Shown: positions 51,884 through 63,882 of the stretch, piece after piece
Position numbering within the stretch: position 1 is the stretch's first letter
Layout of the letters: every line of letters begins with the position of its first letter
Source of the DNA: Nitzschia sp. pyKryTriq1
Taxonomy: Eukaryota > Bacillariophyta > Bacillariophyceae > Bacillariales > Bacillariaceae
Assembly: GCA_956465555.1 (NCBI GenBank)
Contig: OY101127.1
Location: 620,001-684,000, forward strand
Direction: 5' to 3'
DNA length: 64,000 nt
The notes under the pieces: generated by a model
Seen by the model: the letters and a program-made list of their open reading frames with translations, nothing else
Database searches by the model: none
Told to the model about the DNA's origin: nothing
Program-made: the position numbers and the translations under genes

Positions 51884-53692
51884 AGGAGCTTGTGAGGTGC
51901 CCCTAGTTGGCCTGGCAAATTCAATAGACCTGGACCGATCTGAAATCGCTGATCTTTTCGTTGCTAGCGAAATTTCCTTGTTGCAGCCACCTCACATATT
52001 TTATGCATCTCTCGTCTACTTCTCTGCGGTATAGAGTGCGGCGTCGTGACGGATCTGTGCAAAGTGTAGAGAAGCTACGTGGTTTTCTCAATTATCAACG
52101 CAACCCCGAACCATACCGCGATCCCATTAAGCGTCTCGAAGACTGGGAAGAAATCAACCCTGTGCCCGATCGCGATGTCGAGGTTGCTCACACTGCGATC
52201 GAACGGAAGGTTCAAGCCGCCCGGTGCATGGACTGTGGGACCCCTTTCTGTCAAACCCACACGGGATGTCCTGTAAATAATCTCATCCCCGAGTGGAACA
52301 ATCTGGTGTATCAAGATCAGTGGGACGAGGCCATCGAGCGATTGCACAGCACCAACAACTTCCCCGAGTTCACTGGACGAGTCTGCCCGGCCCCGTGTGA
52401 GGGATCTTGCGTTGCTGGGTTGATTGATGGACCGGTCACCATCAAAAACATCGAATATGCCATCGTCGATCGCGCTTTCCGAGATGGCAAAATTGTCCCT
52501 CGCATCCCGGCGGAGCGTAGCGGTATGACCGTCGCAGTTGTAGGTTCTGGCCCAGCCGGTCTGGCGACAGCTGATCAGCTCAACCAAATGGGACACAAGG
52601 TCACTGTTTTTGAGCGTGCCGATCGCATCGGGGGGCTTCTCATGTATGGAATTCCCAACATGAAGCTCGAAAAGGAAACGGTCGACCGCCGTGTTAATTT
52701 GCTTCGAGAAGAAGGAATTGAATTCGTTACCAACGCTGACGTCGGCGTCAATATTGACGTGAACGAGCTCAAAGCGAACTTTGATGCTCTGTGTATGTGT
52801 CTCGGAGCGACCAAGCCGCGTGATTTGCCTGTACCTGGTCGTGAATTAAAGGGAGTCCACTTCGCGATGGTACGTTCGTCTGCAGTTGGAGCTTTGCTAT
52901 TTTTTTCTTTTCCAGTCGCTAACAAATTTGGAACTATTGCAGGAATTCCTCACTGCCAACCAGAAGAAGTTGCTTATGACCAAAGATGGAACTTTGGAGT
53001 CGGCGTGGGAGAAGGACCACTGGATCAACGCTGCTGGAAAGGATGTCATCGTCATCGGCGGAGGAGATACCGGAACTGACTGCATCGGTACCTCCATGCG
53101 TCACCGCTGCAAGTCTGTGACCAATTTTGAGCTCATGCCGCAGCCCCCTATGGAGCGAGCACCTGACAACCCATGGCCACAATGGCCTCGTATTTTCCGC
53201 ACTGATTACGGACACGCTGAAGTTGCAGCCGTCACGGGTAAGGACCCACGTGTTTTCTCTGTCATGACCAAGGAGTTCATTGGAGACGAAGAAGGAAACG
53301 TCAAGGGGTTGGTGACGCAAGATGTTGAATTGACCGATAAGGGCCCGAAGGCAATTGAAGGAAGCGAGCGCGAGTGGCCCGCTGATTTGGTCGTCCTTTC
53401 CATGGGATTCCTCTCCCCAGAGCAATACGTCACGGAAGAACTTGGTCTCGATGTGGATCAGAGACACAACATCCAGGCTGTCTACGGTGATTTCCGCACA
53501 AATCAGGAAGGTGTATTTGCTGGTGGCGATTGTCGACGAGGACAAAGTCTCGTTGTTTGGGCCATCAACGAAGGGCGAGGAATGGCTCAGTCAGTGGATC
53601 AATATCTAGAGATGAAGCGAATGGATGACTCTGCCACCACTCAAGCTCAAAGTGCCTTTGCCAACCTCAGCAGTCTTTCGCCGAACATTTAA
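51491..53692 (+). CDS. GLTD: NAD(P)H-glutamate synthase small subunit, mitochondrial, three exons
   Basis: The beta subunit of GOGAT passes electrons from NAD(P)H through FAD and Fe-S clusters to the large subunit for glutamate synthesis. Exons are 51491-51657, 52035-52869 and 52943-53692 (introns 377 and 73 bp), giving 583 aa. The N-terminus [20 protein letters not shown] is an Arg-rich presequence, pointing to mitochondria. [21 protein letters not shown] and [10 protein letters not shown] supply Fe-S cysteines. [17 protein letters not shown] binds FAD and [16 protein letters not shown] binds NAD(P)[17 protein letters not shown] is the conserved C-terminal FAD segment. A separate small subunit rather than a fused GOGAT fits the mitochondrial ammonium-recycling pathway described in diatoms. 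Intron 1 is long for this window and carries a (CT)n run. Confidence 0.93.
51852..51877. repeat. (CT)n microsatellite in GltD intron 1
   Basis: About thirteen CT units lie in the middle of the 377-bp intron, about 150 bp from its 3' splice site. Confidence 0.9.
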
Positions 53693-53781
53693 GGTGTTAG
53701 CTACTTTTGTCATGTAAAAGTGTTCCCAATAATACTAGCGTTTTCGTTTTGGTCTACGGGAAATATTAAATTCTTTCGTCG

Positions 53782-55262
53782 TCATAGCCTACTTTTCAAC
53801 GGAACGCAGTCTCGATCAGATAGCCAGTCCCTGACAGAACTTTTTATCCTTCCACCCAACATCAAGTGCATCACTGCATCTTGATGCCCGGTGAGTGGAG
53901 CATAAAACTCTTCGCACTGATCGATCCCACATGATCGCAGTATCCGCGCGGCTTCGCCGGTTGCCGTAAACGGCACTGTATCATCTTCAATTCCATGCAG
54001 CAGCAACATACGCGGCAAGTAAGTGCTCAATGTCAAAGTGCTCGTTGATCCTTCACGAAAGGTTACCAAAAAGTCTTGTAAGCTATGCGCAGGGGAGTTC
54101 AATCGAAATTGTTCTCTCGTATGGCCATTGCAGGCTTTGAGTGGTGATAGTTCTGGACGAACACGGACAGCGTTAGAAGCGATTTGCCATGACAACATCG
54201 CATTGCTCCTTTACGTACTCGTAGACAACAAAATGCTCACATACCTTCTACTCCCCTAGCCGCTTCATAGTCAAAATGGTGACTGATGTCGTAGGGTCCT
54301 GAGATCCCAACAAATTTATCGCAAAGAGGCCTCCCGGCACGGTCGAAATCTTGGGTCTCTGCCTCTCTACGACTTTCAAGTCGCGTTTGCTCCTCTTGCA
54401 AGAATCGTTTGGCTTGCCCTACAATCAGAAGCATAGCAATATGAGCTCCACTGCTATGCCCCATGACAGTAAAACCAATAGGTCGTTCTGTTCGGTTTGG
54501 TCCGCAAAGGTCCGGATACTGTCGGGTCAACTCAAGTTGGGCTGCTTCTAGATCTGAAACTTGAGTGGCCGTATCCCCATCCGGGTAGACTCTGTATCCG
54601 ACAATGGCCACTGCCATATTCAAATCGAGAAATGATTGCGCCACCAGCCGGTAATGAAATGGTTTACCCGAACCCCACGCTCCACCGTGAACAAAGAAAA
54701 CCATACCAGTCCACTTCTCTTGGCTGCATGCCTCTGGCAAGTACATGTCGATGAATTGCGACTCGTGGTGAGGGCCATAGCGAATCACCCGGCGGTTTCG
54801 AGTCAGTCGAAGAAACGAAAGGGCCGCCCTTGGGTTAGTGATAGCACCCACTGGAATGGAACACTCTACCACATTATCGAATATTGATCGGAAGCCTCCC
54901 GAATCTCGGACGTGGTTTTGCCAGGTCAACGGGAGCAAACTTCCCAGGAAGCGGGTGACATGGTCAGCTCCGTCTGGTCCCAGCATCAGATGGGGATGCC
55001 GCCCTCTCGATTGAGCATTATAAACAAGGTGCATCAATGCTTCCCGAAGACCGCTGTGGAGATTGTAGTTGCTGTGCGCCACATCGTCGTGATGTTCGGC
55101 GTAAGGGTCGTCTAGCGGCCGATAACCTTGCAAGACAGACCGATGGGCAGTCCCAAAGGGAGGGCATCGTGGTGGACTTAAGGAAAGTTGCAGCGCCTTT
55201 CTTGTCATGAGGCTTTCGCTGCCATGATTGGTTTGGTGATGGTTGCTGGATTCGGATACCAT
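53782..55262 (-). CDS. ICME-like alpha/beta carboxylesterase, two exons
   Basis: Probable carboxylesterase close to isoprenylcysteine methylesterases and kynurenine-formamidase-like enzymes. Exon 1 is 55262-54245, exon 2 is 54152-53782; the 92-bp intron starts GTATGT, ends CAG and rejoins RGVE to ELSPLKACNG through a split Glu codon, giving 462 aa. The first 170 residues are poorly conserved. The catalytic domain has VHGGAWGSG (oxyanion hole), GHSSGAH (nucleophile Ser), LLLHGIEDDTVP (acid) and TGHQDAV (His), so the triad is complete. ISGPYDISHHFDYEA is typical of the ICME branch. The start is the first ATG; the frame continues upstream to a GTG. Convergent with GltD (89 bp). Confidence 0.85.
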
Positions 55263-56406
55263 TTCGTGACACACATTAGTATTGTGCTGTGCAGAAACAA
55301 TGGGACAAACACACCACCATAGAAATCAATACGAAAAATCGGACCTGTAGGTACTGTATCGAAGTTCAAAGTAGTGAGTGAACAGTACTCGTAGTTAGGT
55401 ATTCGTGGTGACGCCGATACTCATACGGTGTCGTCACAAAAAAAACTTTGAGCTATCGTCACCTGGCTGCAAAATGCAGGCGCAGAGAGCGTCTACTTGC
55501 GTCGGGAGTTTGGATGAGAGATGACGGCGAGAGGGGAGACCAGACGGCCATGGCGGAGATTATTTATTTCGCCTTGCGGCGCCGACATCGTCCCATCGTC
55601 CCATCGTCGCAGCAAGAAAGCAGAAGTTGCCCTAATAACCGGGCAAAATGATAAACTTTTGGATTTCCGGCGTAAAAAAATAGATCTGTTATGCGTGAAA
55701 TGCAGCCACTGTTTCGGAGCCATGGCACTGAATGAATCTGTCATCAACGTAGAATATGTACTGCAGGTACGTGAAATCACTAAATCTAAGAGGGGGCGGA
55801 CCCCCAAAAGTCATTTCAAAAGGGGGTTCCCAATGACGTCATGAGGAAATGCCCAAGCTACGCAATGACAGATTTTAGTACATACGGTGACAGTTTGGGG
55901 GCCAGCCAACCACTGTTTGGGGATTTGAGATTCACGCTTAAAACAGATTTATTATTTTTTTACGCCGGTTTCTTGTAACGACCCTTTTTTTGGTGCGCCG
56001 TGTACGTGTGAGTAACCCATGAGCGATATACGTCGACGTATATCTTATTTATATCGCCAGTGGACACGCTCACGAACCGTGCTTTTAGCGATCGGATATC
56101 GATGCGACACGAAACACGTCAGACATAAATTTGGCGCAAAATGCAATCCGCAATCACTCTTGGGCCACAACGCACATCTGCGATCACATTTTCAATCTCA
56201 ACCGATGAATTACAGAAACAGGGCTTGATAACTCGCTTCGCAAACGAGAATTGAGAATATAGGATTAGTTTTGTTCCGACCATCGCCGCATTCAATCGTA
56301 TTGTATTTGATATATCAAACAAACCAATTAGTTGAGCAACATTAATCGGTTGGTCTCGACGTTTGAAACGGTTGGATATTGTCGGAGTTCGGTAGGAAGA
56401 GGCGCT
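55263..56406. promoter_or_regulatory. Divergent promoter region, ICME-like / ferric reductase
   Basis: This contains a full palindromic CRE (TGACGTCA) at 55834-55841 beside an imperfect inverted pair of GGGGG/CCCCC tracts (about 55790-55830), and A/T-rich sequence to the ferric reductase start. No gene is recognised. Confidence 0.5.
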
Positions 56407-59354
56407 ATGTCGGATTCGACCCTTGTTGAAGCCGAGAGGGAAATTGCGAGATCTCCCCCGAAGATCTCTTTCGATGAATCAACAGGAGAGGTTGAAGTCC
56501 TAGAATTGACGGGTAGCTTCGAGTCAGCGGAGATCACAGAAGGATCTGAGACATCAGCCGAGATCAGCTCTAATGCTCTCCAGGAAGAAGAAAGAAAGTT
56601 CTTTCAGAAAGCAAGAAATTGTCTTTCGCCCGGAGGCTTGTTCCGTAACGTCGTGCATTTCTATGCCGAAAGGAAACTTGTTATCTTCTTTTGGATTCAC
56701 TTGGTCAGTACCTTGATCATTTGGTTTCACTTTGCTCTCGTCAAATTTGAGGAGCTAAAGATAACCGTCCCTGAAGGTGCTACGCGATATTGGCTGAAAC
56801 GCGTCGCTCCCGCGCTTGAGTTTGGAAGGTGAGAGACCACGCGATTACGTTTACAAACCCATTTCGCTCCAGTATCTTAACAGTCTCTGTATTGTTCCTC
56901 TTTCTAGTATGCATGCAATCCTTTTCCAGATGACCCTAATACCACTTACCATGTCCAGATTTACTATCGCTTCTCTGTCGGATAGCATCGTCGATAAGAT
57001 CGTACCACTCAATCGAATGCTTCGGATGCATATCCACTTGGGCTACACGATGATTTCAATTGTTTTCTTTGCAACAGTATTCTTTTTTACATTCTTTGGA
57101 ATACTCTGTGTGGAGGGCGACGAAACGTTCTGTGCGAAATTCACTTCTGAGATTATGCTGACGGTAGGTACAATATCACGTGAGGAGCTCCTGTTGAGCA
57201 CTCGTGTTCTATCTCAACTCACAGCTGCTTCTTTCTGCTTCCATAGGGCTACGCAATTCTGTTTATGTTTCTCGTGGTTGCCGGAACTAGCTACTTCCGA
57301 CACAAGATCCCGTATGAGGTCTTTTATGCGGTTCACCACATTGTTTTCATCATGTTTTTCGTTACCATCGCGCATACCTTTGATGTCGAACAAAGATCAG
57401 GAAGGAAGAAGAGGAGCCAAACATTTATGTGGTTCTCCTCGACTTTGGCTTTTTACATGTGTGACCGCGCTGCCATGTACATCAATCATTGGTATGATAC
57501 AAAACTTCAAGGATCGTCCGTGGTTACTGGTAGCGATGGCTCAAAGACCATTCTACTTCGTGTGAAGCGCCCTGCCTTGCTGCGGTTTCGCCCGGGACAG
57601 TACGTGTTCTTGCGGATGAGTAAGATTGATAATTTCTGGCACCCTTTTTCCATTGCCTCGTGCCCAGATTCTTCAGAACTTGACTTCTACATCGAGGTCT
57701 ATGGAGTAAAATCATGGACGGCATCCCTGTGCAGTTTTCTTGAGTCAAACGAAGGAAACTCTTTGAGGGTCGAAGTAATGGGTCCGTATGGTACATCAAT
57801 CGCCAAACCTGGAAGTAACTCCCATGTACTGGCGATCGGGGCAGGCACAGGTATTGTTCCAGTCCTGAGTCTATTCAAGGCGCATATCAGGGATTTACTG
57901 CAACTTGATCCGCACCGTTTCTTTGCAGAAATAAAGAGCCGTGAAAGAAAGGTCAGAATAATGGAAATCGCTGAGGAGGCAGTAAAAGGATCAATCGTGT
58001 CCAAGGCAACTTCTGGGTGCAAGCGAGACCACGGAGATCATCCTCTGGTCAGTCGAAACGAAAAGCTGAGTGCCGTCATTCGCAGAAGCGTGGATCGCCA
58101 CGAAAGTTTGATCACTGACATTGAAGTCAGAAGCAATATGAAGACGATGAAGAAAGCGGCATCTGATGCTACAAGATCCATATGGGGCGTATTTTTTCTT
58201 TCGTCGCTTCCTGTGATGGGAATAACACTATTTGGACTCACTGTGTCTTGGAATACTATTCCCATTACTCTCCATCCCAACATGGTGGAAATATTGAAGA
58301 TATTTACCATCGTATTTCAAGCGTTGTTCGCCGGGGTGGCATTATTCATTTGGGACTTGAAAGGAATCTTGGCATTTGTCGACGTGGCGCTCGTTGCTAC
58401 AAGCCCTTTTCTGGACATCCATTTTTTCCGGGTTTGCGAGACACATGGCACTTTGCGACCCGTCGACATCTTTGTCTACTCCTTGCTCACTCTGTACATG
58501 ACGGGGCGCTTGTGGGAGAAGACGGTTTCGCCTCGCCATTCAACTTGGCAGAGAGCTTCTCAATCGGGATCTGCTTCGAAAGTCGTCGAGAAGTTGACTT
58601 TGGTGTGGACAACTAAATGTGCTTCTCAAGTGTCTGCTTTGTTACCTTCCATCTCGGCGCAGTGGGAGATCCTCGTATCCACCTGGGGTCTTGAAAATGC
58701 TTTGGAAGCATGCAGGTAAGTTTTTATCGAGCCTACACGAGCAAGTTCCTACCTTCAAGTTTGGAACCGTGACTTGCCTTCTGGCTCTCGTTAAGCCTAA
58801 CAAAAACCTTCGTTTCACTTCTTTCGTATAGCGTATCCATCCATATTACTGATACAGATGAAACCGCATGTCGCAAGCTTCGCAGGGAAATTTGTTCAAC
58901 AAGTCTCTACCTCAGTGGAGCAATTAAGTTTGGCCGGGCCGATCTTGAGCGCGTTATCGAAAACCACAGCATAAACTTGGTGTGCACGCGCAGCAGCTCA
59001 CATTCCCTCCTTGTATTTTGCGGTAGTCCCCGTCTTGCCGGAGAGCTGCACGCATACAAAATTTCCAATGATATGATCCTGGCCATTACCGGAAGCAAAA
59101 AACACCAGATGGATTTCATCGGTGAATGCTATGGTGGACCCAAACGAGACACTTCTAAGCTGGTTTCGAGTGATGGTAACGGTGACATGGAGTCCGAAGT
59201 ACCTTTGACAACGCGAAAGTCGATGAGGTACAGTCTTCGAAAGAACAGTTTGTACGAGATTCTCGATTTGCCCCCCTCGGTTGCCAAAACGAGCGACGTC
59301 AGCACCAACCAGGGCAAGAATGCAACCGTCTCGCCGCATATCCACAGCGAATAA
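56407..59354 (+). CDS. FRO/FRE-type ferric-chelate reductase (NADPH oxidase family), four exons
   Basis: Transmembrane flavocytochrome that moves electrons from NADPH through FAD and two haems across the membrane, most likely to Fe(III) or Cu(II), possibly to O2. Exons are 56407-56828, 56908-57163, 57247-58715 and 58832-59354 (introns 79, 83 and 116 bp), 889 aa. The N-terminal 110 residues are acidic; haem-binding His lie in RMHIHLGY and YAVHHIVF. FAD binding is marked by HPFSIAS (358), the NADPH site by GAGTGIVP (424) and CGSP (Cys779). Between these two NADPH elements lies a long insert with about four hydrophobic helices, the arrangement of plant FRO proteins, which favours ferric reductase over NOX. 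A CRE palindrome lies 566 bp upstream. Confidence 0.88.
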
Positions 59355-60945
59355 AGATTGAGATACGGAGTTGGAGGTAGCACCAAGCTACTTTTGAAGT
59401 TTCTCTAGCAACATACCAAACGGTTTTGGTGCATATCCACAGAGTTATGGGAGTGTTGAGTTGGAAATGAACCTAGTACGAATGGTACTCAACATGCGTC
59501 AGCCACTCCTACACAGCCAAGAAGGTATTGGTGCATACATATATTTATAATCATAATCATTACATAATCATTCATAAAAGGATCAAATTGAATTAAAGCG
59601 TACGTTACGTACCAGTACATACTCTCTCTATAGCTAGTAGTAGAGTGAGCAGCTCCACACTCCTCCTCCAGTACTAGTAGTACCTGGTAGTAGAGGTAGA
59701 GCCAGCACGCTACTACTAGAGAGGAGAAAGATGACTACTACTAGAGAGAGCAGGCAAACTGATGGGTCAATACACTCAGGTACTGCCTGTTGCAGTGCTT
59801 CGAGTCGAAGCAAGCTGACCGGATACGCACCACCAGCTGAGCACGAATAAAAAGCCCCCCCCCCCCCAACCCGGAGGCCCTGCTCCGACTTTGAGGGATG
59901 ATTGGGGGAAAAGGAAAAAAGGGGAGAGGGGGAAAGAAAAAAACTCGCCGGTCCCATCGCGCAAAACAATGCTCTCTTCGGCGTTCGAGGTTTCCGTGGC
60001 ATTCGCACCAAAGAATGACACTTCAATGCCGAATGCCGATACTGTACCGCTGTTGATGGCGGTCCTGTTGATGGTGGCGGTGGTGGTCCTGCTGTTGCTG
60101 GCGGGGGCAGTGGTGTCAACGACGAACGGCAGTTAGCAATCTCATGATCGATGTCGTCGCGAAGACCGCGTCCTTCTAGTAGTCTTGCTGGGCTTGCAAA
60201 AGTTGGAATGCGAGCGAGAAGTGGCGACGTCTTGCTACCGATCGATTTTGACTCGTTGTATGCTTCCACCCAAAAGCCTTTGATTGGGTCGTCGGTGGGA
60301 GTTTGTTGTCATTGTCGTGATGGCGATCGCGGAAGAAATTCTTTCAAAATGATGGCGCGGCAGGACTTGAGTTCGTGATTCGGGTGTTTGTACCGGCGCC
60401 ACGTGGACCTACGCGCGCCCGCGGTCGAGTTCAGTCTACTCGTACCGGTATGTAACTCTACTACTCGGTAGAGAGCAGCACAGTAGTAGCTACTACTCTA
60501 CTAAGAGTAGTAGTAGTAGAGCTACTACCTAGTAGTAGTAGAGCTCTGCTCGTAGTAGTACGGTTGAGAGTAGACTACGAATAAATGTTTTGTGCGATGA
60601 GCGATGAGATCTGTGCATAGCAATATCTTTTGTCCGTCTTCTTACGCCCTTTCGTCCTCCTCGCCGCAAGTCAATTACCGCTGCAAGGACGAGTAGGAGA
60701 TACCGGCAGTACGGGTAGAGCTAATCTCGATCATCTGTTCACCTTTCGATCCTTGTCGGCCGCCAGCCTCAAATTGGCGCATCCCACCGCAACACACCAG
60801 CGAGACTTCTTCACAGAGCACACTCATTCATTCCTTCATGCCAGGGCTAAACTCTCCAGTCTCCAGGGTATTTCAGCGCTCCGGGGGTCTTGGTGATTTT
60901 GCTGGTACTGTAGCAGTCTGATTGAAAATTCCTGTCCTCTACAGC
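59355..60945. other. Repeat-rich spacer with a doubtful ORF
   Basis: This contains TAGTAG/CTACTA microsatellite at about 59635-59760 and 60470-60570, and a C-run at 59854-59866. A 211-codon minus ORF (59634-60269) has a Pro-rich, low-complexity product; only its first 48 residues (MEAYNESKSIGSKTSPLLAR onward) look protein-like. I do not call it a gene. Confidence 0.5.
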
Positions 60946-61893
60946 ATGATTTCTTCTAGAGACAAAGATGGAGTAACAGCTGCTTCTGCCGCCGCGGCAA
61001 ACCAGCGTACACGCCGAATGGTTCGGCGACACACCAGTATTGAACAGACGACAACCGTCCCGAGAGTAGACATGGTTTCCTTTGTAAGCGGGTTAGCGGC
61101 GGGAGTTGCCCAGGCGGCACTTTTCAACCCTTTCGATCGAGCTCTCTATCTCAGCGTAAAAAATCACACGAAATTCTTAAACCCGGAAAATTTTCATAGC
61201 CCCTATCAAGGATTCTTCCAATCTGTGGGTCATCGCGCTCTGTCGGGCGGCCTTTATTATCCCCTGGAACAATTTTTTATCTCGCTACTACCAGCGGAAG
61301 CCGCACTGGATCCCGGCTCTTCGGGAGCCTTTTATAACTTTTTGGCCGGAACGGCGGCAGGATCCGTCAATGCTATTATATGCAACCCAGTGTCTGCGGT
61401 CAAGTACAAAACGTGGGGGAGGGATGTCAATCGTGGGATGGTGAAAGAGTCCTTGGAAATGATGCGCAAGGGTGGTATACGGCCCTTCTGTAATGGCTTG
61501 ATACCAACTATCATTCGAGATTTGGTCTTCGGCGGTACATATACCTTGTTACGATTCGAATTACAATATCGACTCCAACTACCTTCCGAGTATCAGTGGC
61601 TTTCTAATTTCATGGCAGCCGCCCTTGCAACCGTTGTGAGTGGTCCCTTCAATTTGGCACGCAATGTGCAATATGCGACGAAATCCAGGCATGTGGCGGA
61701 TACTGTGAAGGAAGTCTTGACCCAATTTGCGCACGAGACATTTGAGCGACCGACGTTGTACGAAAAATCGCTTCATGTGCAAAATCGGCTACGAATTGGA
61801 TGGGGCACGGCGCGTGTAGCACTTGGCATGTCATTTGGCCACTTCGTGTATGACAAGCTTGTTGGGTTGTATGAACTGTCAAAAAAATATTGA
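60946..61893 (+). CDS. Mitochondrial carrier family protein, divergent
   Basis: Inner-membrane solute carrier, 315 aa from the ATG at 60946 (an upstream TTG is in frame). An N-tail of about 40 polar residues is followed by three related units of two helices each. The carrier signature sites are NPFDRALYL, NPVSAVKYKTW and GPFNLARNVQY; each keeps Pro but none matches the usual Px[DE]xx[KR] fully, since the second and third lack the acid. GLIPTIIRDLVFGGTYTLLR is the conserved even-helix pattern. The weak salt-bridge network suggests an unusual substrate or gating. It resembles carriers reported only as uncharacterised in algae and other protists. Confidence 0.85.
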   Translation: MISSRDKDGVTAASAAAANQRTRRMVRRHTSIEQTTTVPRVDMVSFVSGLAAGVAQAALFNPFDRALYLSVKNHTKFLNPENFHSPYQGFFQSVGHRALSGGLYYPLEQFFISLLPAEAALDPGSSGAFYNFLAGTAAGSVNAIICNPVSAVKYKTWGRDVNRGMVKESLEMMRKGGIRPFCNGLIPTIIRDLVFGGTYTLLRFELQYRLQLPSEYQWLSNFMAAALATVVSGPFNLARNVQYATKSRHVADTVKEVLTQFAHETFERPTLYEKSLHVQNRLRIGWGTARVALGMSFGHFVYDKLVGLYELSKKY

Positions 61894-62082
61894 ACATCGG
61901 ACGGCCCAAGCTGTGAAAATATGTTTGCCTAGATTGTTTATTTTTGAATCTGTAGCGTTGCATTATATCAAGTACTCCTAATTTAGTACAGTAGAAAATA
62001 TTCCGCTATTACTACTTGAAATGATAAATGGATCTAGTTGTACAGCTCTGCCCCTCTTATGATTTCTCAGGTCAATAAATTC

Positions 62083-62865
62083 TTACACCAGCAAGACGGC
62101 ATTCACACAGCCGTCCAGTTCGGGGTTATTGGTCACCTGGGCCATTTTACCCCACGCTACCTTCCCTGATGTCGTGACTAGTCCTAGTTCACTCACATTC
62201 ACCTCGATAATAGTTCCCTTGGTCAAAACGCCCAGATTTGTGTAGATTTGAGAACTGGGGTTCTTCTTGACTCCCAGGATGGCCAATTGAAATGTGGTTT
62301 TGAGCTCCGGGTGCGTGACATTAGCTTTCTTCATTCGCAATCCGGTAGGCCGAATAAACCGTTCATACTTGGGATTCTTTCGAGTGAAAGTATCACCGAC
62401 AAACGTACACTTGGTGACCATGCGCTTCCACTGCTTCTTTTGTCGCTTCCCACTAGCCAAAATTTTGAACATCTCGTCATCTGCCACAGGCTTGACTTTC
62501 GGGATGGGCACCTCCCACTTACCAGCCTTTTCCTTTCTTTTTTGCTTGACTGTGTTACTCAAGACCTTGGCGCGAGACACACCCTCACGATCCAACAAGT
62601 AGGCAGGCACGGCTCCGTCCGCCACAGCCTCGTCGTTGGCATGCTGGTTGGAACGTTCGTTGTGCATGGCGATCGTCTTGCGCATCGTCGCCTTTTCCTT
62701 GAAGCGACGTTTCTGATAAATTTTGGCACGGATACCATGGACCTTCTGGGCGAATTCGGATCGCTTGTGGGCGAAACGAGCTTCCTTTTTTCGCTCGCGT
62801 TCATCGGCATCTAACCGCCTGCCGTGCAATTTGCGGTGGCGTTCCATGTGCTCATGTTGCGGCAT
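62083..62865 (-). CDS. NSA2: NSA2, 60S ribosome biogenesis factor
   Basis: Nucleolar factor needed for 27S pre-rRNA processing in the large subunit pathway. 260 aa, the same length as yeast and human NSA2 within a residue or so. It starts [19 protein letters not shown], a near-invariant N-terminus, continues [28 protein letters not shown] and [23 protein letters not shown], and ends [14 protein letters not shown], an S8e-like beta domain. Single exon, very strongly conserved, so the call is firm. It converges with the carrier gene (189 bp). Confidence 0.97.
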   Translation of the reverse strand: MPQHEHMERHRKLHGRRLDADERERKKEARFAHKRSEFAQKVHGIRAKIYQKRRFKEKATMRKTIAMHNERSNQHANDEAVADGAVPAYLLDREGVSRAKVLSNTVKQKRKEKAGKWEVPIPKVKPVADDEMFKILASGKRQKKQWKRMVTKCTFVGDTFTRKNPKYERFIRPTGLRMKKANVTHPELKTTFQLAILGVKKNPSSQIYTNLGVLTKGTIIEVNVSELGLVTTSGKVAWGKMAQVTNNPELDGCVNAVLLV

Positions 62866-63645
62866 TTTCGAGGCGTTGAATGATCACAAACAATGATCTC
62901 AAAATCTAAACTTTAACCTTCGCGTCTTTGGATCCTTGAATCCTTGAATCGACGGATGTGGTTCTTACTTCAAGGCAACAGAGTTGTGTTGGTATGATTG
63001 GTATGATATAATACCGGAAATGCGACAGCCGGTACGACGAAAGAATATTTCGATGCGAAGTTGGATTTGTGTGGGACGTCGCTCATCGTACCAGCAACCA
63101 GCACGCAGTGCTTATAGGCCCACTACTCGTATTTCAACGGCGGGATTTTTATTTCCGCAAGAAAATGGGTGGAGGTTGGCTGAATTCGATCGAAGGACAG
63201 ACGCAAATAAAGGTCGAGCGAGTCCAATTTTTCGCTGATGATGCGATACCGGTAGAGGATGATGACCACGCTCTGCTCCGAGCCTTGTTTGAAACCTACT
63301 GAAAGTCGGTCTCCCCGTGGCCGACCCTTCGTACTGGTAGTATCGTATGATGCAGCAGTAGTTTCGTGTGGAAATGTGTCTACCGGATGGCTGCAGTACA
63401 TAGAAACCGCCTTCCGTAGTATTGGTAGTAGTAGTACTAGACGCTTCGCTTTCACTACCGGTACTGGACGACCGGTACCAGTAGGCGGTGCCCCTTCCCG
63501 AAGAACCTCTTGTCGTTGTATGAGTACGGCAGTCCTTGCTTCATGCTCGTACGGGTAGATCGATGCATCACCATCACTGCTCTCGTTCGCCTTCCGCAGT
63601 AGTCTCCACGTCATCGGAGCAGCCTGCCGATTGTTGTACTACCCG

Positions 63646-63710
63646 AATACTTTCATAACTTTCATGTTACTACTTGCAATTATCCTACACTCTTTAGCTA
63701 GATTTATTCG
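63646..63710 (-). repeat. Diverged, inverted partial copy of the 153-bp repeat
   Basis: Read on the minus strand, these 65 bp match the first 65 bp of the repeat at 9822 with three differences. The match begins at the same CGAATAAAT edge and stops abruptly, so this is an old truncated copy. Confidence 0.85.
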
Positions 63711-63882
63711 CGCAGAAAGCGATGAGCTTTTTGTCTATAAGAGTTTGTGCGCATTTGGTTCGTGCTGATTGTGGACTTCTACGATTACGGAGACGAGAAC
63801 CCAGAACCCCGTGTTATTATTGTTAAGTAGATTTTATGGTAGATTATTTTTCAACTGCTATCACAAAAGGGTGCTTGTACGC

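Noticed and set aside
55521-55844. 107-codon plus ORF with a Cys-x2-Cys
   Set aside because: The cysteines are isolated, there is no homologous pattern, and it runs into G/C tracts.
59634-60269. 211-codon minus ORF
   Set aside because: Mostly Pro-rich and microsatellite-derived, with no ATG-anchored domain. The first part might be an exon, but I found no convincing partner exon.
63123-63614. 163-codon minus ORF near the right edge
   Set aside because: No domain; it overlaps GTAC repeats and a competing plus ORF.
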